DNA from: JAGQTE01 sp964648005
GTDB lineage: Bacteria; Actinomycetota; Acidimicrobiia; Acidimicrobiales; Acidimicrobilacustridaceae
Reading direction: 5' to 3'
Assembly: GCA_964648005.1 (NCBI GenBank)
Contig: CAZYKR010000015.1
Location: forward strand, 1 to 29,149
DNA: 29,149 nucleotides
Numbering within the stretch: the stretch's first letter is position 1; the number at the start of each line of letters is the position of its first letter. A program made the translations under genes and the position numbers. Under the pieces are notes generated by a model, which saw only the letters and a list, made by a program, of their open reading frames with translations, was not told the DNA's origin and ran no database searches. This document shows positions 23,503 through 29,149 of the stretch, one piece after another.

Positions 23503-25648
23503 CGAGGACGTCCGGCAGCGGTCGCGCGTGCACGACCGCCAGACGCTTGGTGGCGCGCGTCAACGCCACGTACAACGCCCGAGCGCCCTGCACCTCCTCC
23601 TCGAGGATGGCGGCAGGCTCCACCACCACCGAGCCGTCGAGCTCGAGGCCTTTCACCAGCGACACCGGCACGAGCGTGATGGGGCTCTCGAGGCCGTGGC
23701 GGGTCGCCCGGCCGTAGTCGACCCCGGCGGCGTCGAGCGCCTCGGCGAGCGCGTTCACCATCGAGTCGGGGCTGATCACCGCCACACTGCCGATGCCGAG
23801 CTCGTCGAGCTCGTAGACGGCCGTGCGCACGACCACCTCGGCGAGGGCGTCGGCGGCGGCAGCGATCCACGTCGGCTCGGCGCCGTCCTCGCGCACCGAG
23901 GCCGGCGGGTCGAGCTGGGGCGCCGCCTCGCGCAGCACACGCGCCGCCACGTCCATGATCGGCGCCGGGAGCCGGTAGCCGATGGAGAGCTCCTCCCGGC
24001 GCGGCGGGCGCCGGTCGGGCAGGTGCTCGAGGATCTCGTCCCAGGTGGCGTGCGCCCACTGGCCGGTCGACTGGGCGATGTCGCCCACGATGGTCATCGA
24101 GCCGTTGAGCGAACGTCGGTTGAGCATCCGCAGCTGCATCGGCGACAGGTCCTGGGCCTCGTCGACGACGATGTGGCCATAGGTGCGCACCTCGTCGTCG
24201 GGGATACCCGTCTCGGCCAGGATCCGCTGGCGCTGCCGCTTCGAGCGGGGCTTGGGGCCGAGCAGGGCCCGCGCCTCGTCGAGGAGCGGCGCGTCGTCGT
24301 TCGTCCAGACGACGCCGTCGAGATCGTCGCTGCGCTTGCGGTGCAGCGACGACCACTCGTCGTCCGTGAGGATGCCCTTGGCGGCCAGCCGCAACAGGGC
24401 TTTGGAGCCGAAGAAGTCGTGGAGGAACTGCGCCGGCGTGAGCACCGGCCACATCCACTCGAGCGCCATCCGGACCTCGAGGGTGTGGCGCAGGCGCTCG
24501 CGCACCTCCGCCGGGTCGAGCTCGCCGTGGCCACGGCGGGCGAGTGCCTCGAACAGCTGCTGCTCGACGAAGCGCCGCCCGGCGTTGTGCTTGCGGTAGC
24601 GCCGCCGGGCCTCGTCGACGATGCGGCGCGACTCCTCGACCGGCAGGCGCAGATGCTGGATGCCGTAGCCGACGACGAGCGGCTCGCGCAGCGGTCGCTG
24701 GCGCTGACGCACGGCGCGCTGGAGCAACGTGGCCATGCGCAGGTCACCCTTGATGCGCGCCGCCATGCCCTTGTCGTAGCCGGCCACCCGCACCGGGTCG
24801 GCGACGAGGTCGGCAAGCACGACCAGCTCGACCCCGGCCTCGCCCAGCGACGGGAGCACCTGATCGATGTAGTTGAGGAACAGCCGGTTCGGACCGACGA
24901 CCAGCACCCCTTGGCCTTCGAGCGGGAACCGATAGGTGTAGAGGAGGTAGGCGGCGCGGTGCAGCGCCACGACGGTCTTTCCCGTCCCCGGACCGCCCTG
25001 GACCACGAGCACGCCGGGTAGCTCGGCACGGATGATCTCGTCCTGCTCGCCCTGGATGGTGGCGACGATGTCACCGAGCTTGCCGGTGCGGGCCGTCTCG
25101 AGTGCCGTGATCAGCGCGCCATGGCCCTTGAGGGTGGGACGGCCGTCGTCGTCGTCGATGCCGAGCGCCGCCAGGGCGTCACCGAAGAGCTCGTCTTCGA
25201 TGCTGAGCAAGTTGCGGCCCCGCGTGGCGAAGTGCCGTCGGCGGGCCAGCCCCATCGGTTGGCGCCCGGTGGCACGGTAGAACGCCTCGGCGACCGGGGC
25301 CCGCCAGTCGACGATGACGGGCTCCTGCTCGTCGTCGGCGACGGCGATGCGGCCGATGTAGAAGGTGCCGCTGTCGTCGCGGTTGGCGACCTCGCCGGGC
25401 GCCTCACCGTCGGCGAAGTCGATGCGGCCGAAGCACAACGCCGCATCGCCGAGCTGCAGCTGCGAGAGCCGACTCACCATCGTGTCGTAGATGACCTCGC
25501 GCTCGAACCGGGCCTGGTTCGTGCCGCCGCGACCGACCTCGACGAGGTTGCGCATCTTCGAGGCCGCGGCGCGGGTCTCTTCGAGGAAGGCGTACGCGCG
25601 GTCGATGTAGTGCTGCTCGTCCGCGAGGTCAGGGTGGGCTGCGCTCAT
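23492..25648 (-). CDS. helD: HelD/HelR-type RNA polymerase recycling ATPase (UvrD-like superfamily 1)
   Basis: A 718-residue ATPase, the length of actinobacterial class II HelD. The N-terminus (EQHYIDRAYAFLEETRAAASKMR) is the antiparallel coiled coil that enters the RNA polymerase secondary channel in HelD structures. Walker A GGPGTGKT is at 218-225 within VVQGGPGTGKTVVALHRAAY. DEAQDLSPMQLRML, TIVGDIAQSTGQWA, VSLVKGLELD and LYVALTRATKRL are the remaining superfamily 1 motifs. HelD removes stalled or inactive RNA polymerase from DNA. Related HelR proteins in Streptomyces and Mycobacterium protect polymerase from rifamycins. ATG 25648 was chosen; an in-frame GTG at 25678 falls inside the promoter palindrome and adds nothing family-like. 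Its stop overlaps the fbpC start by 11 nt. Confidence 0.93.
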   Translation of the reverse strand: MSAAHPDLADEQHYIDRAYAFLEETRAAASKMRNLVEVGRGGTNQARFEREVIYDTMVSRLSQLQLGDAALCFGRIDFADGEAPGEVANRDDSGTFYIGRIAVADDEQEPVIVDWRAPVAEAFYRATGRQPMGLARRRHFATRGRNLLSIEDELFGDALAALGIDDDDGRPTLKGHGALITALETARTGKLGDIVATIQGEQDEIIRAELPGVLVVQGGPGTGKTVVALHRAAYLLYTYRFPLEGQGVLVVGPNRLFLNYIDQVLPSLGEAGVELVVLADLVADPVRVAGYDKGMAARIKGDLRMATLLQRAVRQRQRPLREPLVVGYGIQHLRLPVEESRRIVDEARRRYRKHNAGRRFVEQQLFEALARRGHGELDPAEVRERLRHTLEVRMALEWMWPVLTPAQFLHDFFGSKALLRLAAKGILTDDEWSSLHRKRSDDLDGVVWTNDDAPLLDEARALLGPKPRSKRQRQRILAETGIPDDEVRTYGHIVVDEAQDLSPMQLRMLNRRSLNGSMTIVGDIAQSTGQWAHATWDEILEHLPDRRPPRREELSIGYRLPAPIMDVAARVLREAAPQLDPPASVREDGAEPTWIAAAADALAEVVVRTAVYELDELGIGSVAVISPDSMVNALAEALDAAGVDYGRATRHGLESPITLVPVSLVKGLELDGSVVVEPAAILEEEVQGARALYVALTRATKRLAVVHARPLPDVLDAR

Positions 25649-25677
25649 GCTGTGCGAGGGTCGTCCCGGGCCGGACA

Positions 25678-25702
25678 CGACTCCGGGGAGTCGCCCATCT
25701 TA
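25678..25702 (-). promoter_or_regulatory. helD promoter with a palindrome over the predicted start point
   Basis: Minus-strand TAAGAT (25702-25697) is a good -10 about 48 nt before ATG 25648. Starting 3 nt downstream, CGACTCC and GGAGTCG form a 7-bp inverted repeat with a 2-nt spacer (25693-25678), which would cover positions near +1. That is a classic repressor site position. No clear -35 is seen. Confidence 0.5.
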
Positions 25703-25725
25703 CCGTGCCCGGCATTCGGCGGCCC

Positions 25726-25752
25726 GGGCGGGGGGGTGCGGGGTGGGCGGGG
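25726..25752 (+). other. G-quadruplex-forming run between helD and the EEP gene
   Basis: Five G-tracts of 3, 7, 4, 3 and 4 guanines are separated by loops of 1, 3, 1 and 1 nt on the plus strand. This is a strong canonical G4 motif in the 138-bp divergent gap. It lies 34 bp upstream of ATG 25787 and behind the helD promoter. Confidence 0.6.
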
Positions 25753-25786
25753 TGGCTGGTGGCTGGCATCTGGGAGGATGCTGGGC

Positions 25787-26647
25787 ATGAGCGACCCCGG
25801 ACCCGATGCGTCGGCCTTCGGCGACCTGATCACTACGACGGTGCGTGTCGCCACCTGGAACCTGTGGTGGATGTTCGGTCCATGGCAGGAGCGCGCGCCG
25901 CGGATCGAGCGGGTCCTGGCCGAGCTCGACGCCGACGTGGTGTGCCTGCAGGAGGTCTGGGTGGACCTGTCGACGGGCGAGAGCTCGGCTTCGAAGCTGG
26001 CCGAGGCGCTGGGCTACCACGTGGCGGTGGCCAACGCCGCCGAGTTCGAGGGGATCGCGTTCGCCAACGCCGTGCTCTCGCGCTGGCCGATCCGGTCGTC
26101 GGCGTGGGAGGCACTGCCGAGTCCGGCCGAGTTCGAGGAGCATCGCGTCGTGCTGCGCGCCGACGTCGACGGACCTCGCGGCCCGATGCAGGTCTTCACG
26201 ACGCACCTGCACTGGCGGATGGACCACAGCCACATCCGCCAGGACCAGGTGCGGGCGATCGGGGCCTTCGTGGCGGGGTCGCCGGACCGGACCTTCCCGG
26301 CGGTGCTGTGCGGGGACTTCAACGCCGAACCCGACAGCGACGAGGTGCGGATGCTCGTGGGCAAGTCGGCGACGGCGTGGCCGGGGCTGGTGTTCTTCGA
26401 TGGGTGGGCGATGGCGACGGCCGATCAGGACACCGGCGCGCCGGCACCCGGCAACACGTGGTCCAACCGCAATCCTTGGGCGGCGGGCGACCTCGAACCC
26501 GGCCGACGCATCGACTACGTCTTCTCCGGCTGGCCGAAGGCGGGCGGGGCGGGGCACCCGGTGACGGCGCGGCTGTTCGGCACCGAGCCGGTCGAGGGTG
26601 TGTGGCCGAGTGACCACTTCGGCCTGCTGGTCGAACTGCGGTACTGA
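25787..26647 (+). CDS. Endonuclease/exonuclease/phosphatase (EEP) family hydrolase
   Basis: A 286-residue metal-dependent phosphoesterase of the EEP/DNase I-like fold. Motifs in order: VATWNLWW (N25), VVCLQEVW with metal Glu56, TTHLHWRMDHSH, CGDFNAEPDSDE near 175-186, RRIDYVFSG, and WPSDHFGLL near the C-terminus with the terminal Asp-His. The catalytic set is complete. No signal peptide or membrane anchor is seen, so it is probably cytoplasmic. The family includes nucleases, sphingomyelinases, inositol phosphatases and deadenylases, and the substrate cannot be read from sequence. ATG 25787 has GGGAGG 9 nt upstream; ATG 25778 is in frame but overlaps that ribosome site. Confidence 0.9.
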   Translation: MSDPGPDASAFGDLITTTVRVATWNLWWMFGPWQERAPRIERVLAELDADVVCLQEVWVDLSTGESSASKLAEALGYHVAVANAAEFEGIAFANAVLSRWPIRSSAWEALPSPAEFEEHRVVLRADVDGPRGPMQVFTTHLHWRMDHSHIRQDQVRAIGAFVAGSPDRTFPAVLCGDFNAEPDSDEVRMLVGKSATAWPGLVFFDGWAMATADQDTGAPAPGNTWSNRNPWAAGDLEPGRRIDYVFSGWPKAGGAGHPVTARLFGTEPVEGVWPSDHFGLLVELRY

Positions 26648-27395
26648 TCGGCCCAGCCGCGACACGGGCGTCGTCGGGATGCGTCCACCACCGCCCCGGA
26701 TCGGTCTGCTCGCCGGGATCGGGGTCGATCGACGAGGCATCGGACTCCGGGAGTGCAGGCACATCGAAGCGGTGGTCGAGGGTGGGAGCGTCGAGAGGCG
26801 CCGGAGGTGGTGGGCGCCGCCGGGCCATTGGTGATGGCGGCGACGGTCTGGTCGGGTCGGGACCGATGCCGTACGTGGCGCGCCGGACACGGTGCGCCCG
26901 ACCGAGGCGGACCTCGTACCCCATGGCGTCGGCAAGGCACTTCACCGGATGTCGGGCGCGGATGACGAAGCCGTGGGTGTGGAGGTGGGCGTGGAGCTCG
27001 GTGAGGGTGAGGGTGCCGGCGCGGGCGAGGAGGGTCAAGCAGGCCTGGCGAAGCTGGCGGCCGTGTACGGAACGGGCCGCGGTGTGCGCCGGTGGGATGA
27101 GTGGTCGGTCGAGGGGCGGCGGCCGACGGACGTGGTGTGGGCCGAGACGGGGCCAGAGCTGGTCGCGGGTGGCGTCGAGGACGTCGAGGGTGTCGAGCCG
27201 GAGCTGCGTGAGCTCGGCGAGGCGCCCGTCGACCTCGGCGAGGAGGTCGAGGTGATGGTGGCGGATCTGCTGCAGCTCGATTCGGGAGGCGCGATCGAGG
27301 TCGCCGATGAAGCGAAGTGGGATCAGGTCGATGCCACGTGGATACGGGAGCGCAGGGGGTGGTGGCGGGGGTTCGGTGCGGGCGAAATCGGCCAT
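26319..27395 (-). CDS. Unrecognised protein with coiled coil and winged-helix-like segment; 3' end uncertain
   Basis: A 358-residue frame starting at ATG 27395 with GAGGA 7 nt upstream. A Pro-rich N-terminus is followed by a probable coiled coil (about 33-80, many Leu/Glu/Asp/Arg). Residues 112-178 (LRQACLTLLARAGTLTLTEL and on to HPVKCLADAMGYEVRLGRAH) look like a winged helix and end in an aromatic strand RATYGIGP. This suggests a DNA-binding or chromatin-type protein, but I do not recognise a named family. Residues 180-250 are Pro/Arg-rich. Beyond about residue 250 the frame lies antisense to the last 329 bp of the EEP gene, which codes for conserved sequence. The true protein may therefore be shorter in a strain with an earlier stop, or the C-terminus may be a non-functional tail. 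Confidence 0.6.
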   Translation of the reverse strand: MADFARTEPPPPPPALPYPRGIDLIPLRFIGDLDRASRIELQQIRHHHLDLLAEVDGRLAELTQLRLDTLDVLDATRDQLWPRLGPHHVRRPPPLDRPLIPPAHTAARSVHGRQLRQACLTLLARAGTLTLTELHAHLHTHGFVIRARHPVKCLADAMGYEVRLGRAHRVRRATYGIGPDPTRPSPPSPMARRRPPPPAPLDAPTLDHRFDVPALPESDASSIDPDPGEQTDPGRWWTHPDDARVAAGPISTAVRPAGRSGHSATHPRPARCRTAAPSPGAPPRPPSASRRRRSRCVGRVRGRPPPKDCGWTTCCRVPARRCPDRPSPSPTHRRTPAPATPSPTCPRASAPRRCRVRR

Positions 27396-27709
27396 GGCAC
27401 GGTCCTCGGGCGGTGGTTGGTGACGCTGAGGCGGCGGGCCGCGAGGACCGGTGGGGGTCGGAGGGGTCCGGCCCGGGAGGTCGGGTCCAAGGGTTGCACG
27501 GAACCGACGCTCCACCAACCGAGTTCGAGCGGAGGGTCGCTGGCGGCCTGGGCGCGGAATCGGCACCGAATCCACGCCGACGTCGCCGACAGGGTGCAGG
27601 CGGGGTGGATTCGGCGGCGGCCGGTTGCGCGAGGGGTGGTGGTGGGCTGCGGGCGGGGTGGTAGTCGTCTGACAGACGGGCGGGCAGGCGGACGGACGGA
27701 CGGGTCAGC
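27396..27709. other. 314-bp intergenic region without a recognisable gene
   Basis: It lies between two minus-strand genes and probably contains the promoter of the 358-residue protein. I see a small odd-spaced palindrome CGTCTG-A-CAGACG at 27666-27678 and a short GACG-rich tandem run at 27691-27703 just after the stop of the small hypothetical gene. Open frames here are GC-rich shadows without family features. Confidence 0.5.
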
Positions 27710-27973
27710 TCACCCGCCCTCGTCCTCCCCGATCTCCCGCAACGCGTCGCGCAGCGCAACCCGCAACCGCCGGGCCGCCACAGCGTCCAGGTGCGCCACC
27801 AGGCCCTCCCCCGCCCGGCCCACCTCCTCGACCGTCAGCACCACCCGCGGCTCCACATCCTCATAGTCATCGCTGATCGCCACGGCCCACGACACCCGCC
27901 CTACCGGTTCCCCATCGTCACCGATCGGGACCGCATCCTCCTTCGCCGGCAGGTCGTCGATCGATCGTCGCAT
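27710..27973 (-). CDS. Small hypothetical protein
   Basis: An 87-residue acidic protein. A short N-terminal part (MRRSIDDLPAKED) leads to a strand-rich segment GRVSWAVAISDDYEDVEPRVVLTVEEVG and a C-terminal amphipathic helix VAHLDAVAARRLRVALRDALREIGED. No signal peptide, membrane segment or known catalytic motif is seen. The N-terminus was placed at ATG 27973 because the frame upstream runs antisense into hemE and does not look like protein. CATGCT 6 nt upstream could be a -10 of a leaderless message. It is divergent from hemE across 48 bp. Function unknown. Confidence 0.6.
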   Translation of the reverse strand: MRRSIDDLPAKEDAVPIGDDGEPVGRVSWAVAISDDYEDVEPRVVLTVEEVGRAGEGLVAHLDAVAARRLRVALRDALREIGEDEGG

Positions 27974-28006
27974 CCCCCCAGCATGGCTCAGCGCCACGTC
28001 GCCGCC

Positions 28007-28012
28007 TACCGT
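28007..28012 (+). promoter_or_regulatory. -10-like element of hemE
   Basis: TACCGT ends 9 nt before ATG 28022 and no Shine-Dalgarno sequence is present. This fits a leaderless or very short leader transcript. Confidence 0.35.
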
Positions 28013-28021
28013 GACCCCACC

Positions 28022-29101
28022 ATGCCAGCCGCATCGACCACCCCCAGCGCCTTCCTCGCTGCCTGCCGCAGCGAGCCGCACGATCACGTCCCCATCTGGT
28101 TCATGCGCCAGGCCGGCCGCTCGCTTCCCGAATACCGCTCCGTACGCGGCCCCGGCTCCATCCTCGACGCCATCGCCCAACCCGACCTCGCCGCCGAGAT
28201 CACCCTCCAACCCGTTCGCCGCTACGGCGTCGACGCCGCCATCTTGTACTCCGACATCGTCGTGCCCGCGGCCGCCATCGGCTTCGGGGTCGACGTCGCC
28301 CCCGGCACCGGACCCGTCGTCGACCAGCCCTTCCGTTCCGCCGCCGACCTCGATCGCCTCCGACCGCTCGAGCCCGACACCGATACCCCCTACGTGCTCG
28401 AGACCGTCGACCTCCTCGTGCGCGAGCTCACCGTCCCGTTGATCGGCTTCGCCGGGGCGCCCTTCACCGTCGCCTCGTACCTGATCGAAGGTGCGCCGTC
28501 ACGCACCTACGGCCGCACGAAGGCGCTCATGCTCGAGGACGAACCGCTGTGGCACCGGCTCCTCGACCGCCTGGCCGACATCGCCATCGCCTCCATCACC
28601 TCGCAGGTCGCCCACGGCGCTCGCGCCGCCCAGCTCTTCGACTCCTGGGCCGGCGCCCTCGCTCCACCCGACTACGTCCACTACGTCCTGCCCCACAGCA
28701 CCAAGGTGCTGGACGCGGTCCGCACGCTCGGTGTCCCCACCATCCACTTCGGCGTCGGCACGGGCGAGATCCTGGCCGCGATGGCCGACGCTGGCTCCGA
28801 CGTCGTCGGCGTCGACTGGCGCGTCCCCCTCGACGTCGCCCGCACTCGTGTGCACCCGGGCCAGGCGCTGCAGGGCAACCTCGACCCTGCCCGATGCCTC
28901 GCCAGCTGGGAGGTGGTGGCGGACGGTGTGCGCGACGTCCTCGCTCGCAACGGCGGTCACCCCGGGCACGTGTTCAACCTCGGCCACGGCGTGCTCCCCG
29001 AGACCGACCCGGGCATCCTCGAACAGGTCGTGGCGCTCGTGCACGCCGAGGGCGTCGTCCAACCGGCACCGCCAACGGACGGAGCGACGCCGACGGACTA
29101 A
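28022..29101 (+). CDS. hemE: Uroporphyrinogen III decarboxylase
   Basis: A 359-residue cytosolic enzyme that removes four acetate carboxyls from uroporphyrinogen III to give coproporphyrinogen III in heme synthesis. Substrate-binding PIWFMRQAGRSLPEYR (Arg29, Arg33) is near the start. LYSDIVVPAAAIG carries the catalytic Asp78. GFAGAPFTVASYLIEG holds the conserved Tyr, LFDSWAGALAPPDY the Ser, QGNLDP is intact, and HVFNLGHGVLPETDP has the C-terminal His. Length is normal and no residue of these motifs is missing. In many actinobacteria hemE is followed by the coproporphyrinogen oxidase gene. Here only about 50 bp remain, with a terminator-like hairpin. Confidence 0.97.
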   Translation: MPAASTTPSAFLAACRSEPHDHVPIWFMRQAGRSLPEYRSVRGPGSILDAIAQPDLAAEITLQPVRRYGVDAAILYSDIVVPAAAIGFGVDVAPGTGPVVDQPFRSAADLDRLRPLEPDTDTPYVLETVDLLVRELTVPLIGFAGAPFTVASYLIEGAPSRTYGRTKALMLEDEPLWHRLLDRLADIAIASITSQVAHGARAAQLFDSWAGALAPPDYVHYVLPHSTKVLDAVRTLGVPTIHFGVGTGEILAAMADAGSDVVGVDWRVPLDVARTRVHPGQALQGNLDPARCLASWEVVADGVRDVLARNGGHPGHVFNLGHGVLPETDPGILEQVVALVHAEGVVQPAPPTDGATPTD

Positions 29102-29110
29102 TGGGAGTCG

Positions 29111-29132
29111 ACCAGGTCCTGTAGGACTTGGT
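29111..29132 (+). terminator. Terminator-like hairpin after hemE
   Basis: ACCAGGTCCT pairs with AGGACTTGGT across a 2-nt centre, with one G-U pair (the effective loop is larger). It begins 9 bp after the TAA and is followed by a short T-rich TTTC. A seven-codon frame starting at 29102 overlaps it and is not considered a gene. Confidence 0.5.
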
Positions 29133-29149
29133 TTCGAGCCGCTGGTCGG

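Noticed and set aside
25676..25678. GTG at 25678 as the helD start
   Set aside because: It lies inside the promoter palindrome, close to the predicted transcription start, and adds ten residues without family similarity.
26892..27866. A 324-codon plus-strand frame over the 358-residue protein gene
   Set aside because: It is low-complexity Gly/Glu/Val/Arg sequence with no ribosome site, and the opposite strand has a better start and recognisable secondary-structure patterns.
29102..29125. Seven-codon frame right after hemE
   Set aside because: Too short, ends in the terminator-like hairpin, and shows no ribosome site.
1..29149. CRISPR arrays, tRNA or rRNA genes, insertion sequences, attachment sites, toxin-antitoxin or restriction systems
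   Set aside because: I looked for spaced repeats, cloverleaf-like patterns, transposase or integrase motifs and flanking repeats and saw none.

Overview
The window is about 29 kb of very high-GC chromosomal DNA with dense genes, frequent GTG starts, strong GC bias at third codon positions and many start codons lying 6-11 nt after a -10-like hexamer (apparent leaderless mRNAs). Together with the families present (NDH-2, a class II-like HelD, Lhr with its long C-terminal region, an LPG-synthase-TM/GT2 fusion) this suggests a chromosomal segment of an actinomycete, most plausibly an acidimicrobial lineage (Ilumatobacter/Iamia-like). That placement is inference. I see no rRNA, tRNA, CRISPR, IS element or phage gene; it reads as ordinary core and near-core genome rather than a mobile island.

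Layout. 1-1480 (-): class III nucleotide cyclase fused to an AAA ATPase, interrupted by an in-frame TGA and running off the left edge. 1722-5876 (+): MacB/LolD-type ABC ATPase, large FtsX-like permease, and an orphan NarL-like response regulator. 5931-6317 (-) and 6426-7670 (+): an NTF2-like protein and a secreted PQQ-type sugar dehydrogenase lipoprotein, divergent. 7649-13637 (-): Lhr helicase translationally coupled to type II NADH dehydrogenase. 13722-14378 (+): DtxR-family metalloregulator, convergent with 14406-19258 (-), a four-gene operon with overlapping or nearly touching genes: Fe(III)-binding lipoprotein, Fe(III) permease, GT-C-like membrane protein, cupredoxin lipoprotein. 19289-20905 (+): polytopic LPG_synthase_TM domain fused to a GT2 glycosyltransferase. 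20932-25648 (-): HelD RNA-polymerase-recycling ATPase, an FbpC-type ATPase split by a frameshift, and a UDP-galactopyranose-mutase/protoporphyrinogen-oxidase-like flavoprotein, all with overlapping starts and stops. 25787-26647 (+): EEP-family hydrolase. 26319-27395 (-): unrecognised protein with a coiled coil and winged-helix-like segment. 27710-27973 (-): small hypothetical. 28022-29101 (+): hemE.

How the genes fit together. The central part is centred on metal, mainly iron: an Fbp-type importer (binding protein, permease and a separate, apparently broken ATPase), a DtxR-type regulator next door, a blue-copper-type lipoprotein co-transcribed with the importer, and hemE further along. A second theme is envelope glycosylation: a GT-C membrane protein inside the iron operon, a GT2 with its own multi-TM domain, and a UGM-like flavoenzyme.

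The most notable points are the Fbp/GT-C/cupredoxin operon, the frameshift that separates Walker A from the rest of the only fbpC in view, the nonsense codon in the cyclase-ATPase, the reversed domain order in the AglD-like fusion, a DtxR homologue lacking a canonical metal ligand, and a palindrome sitting on the start point of the helD promoter.
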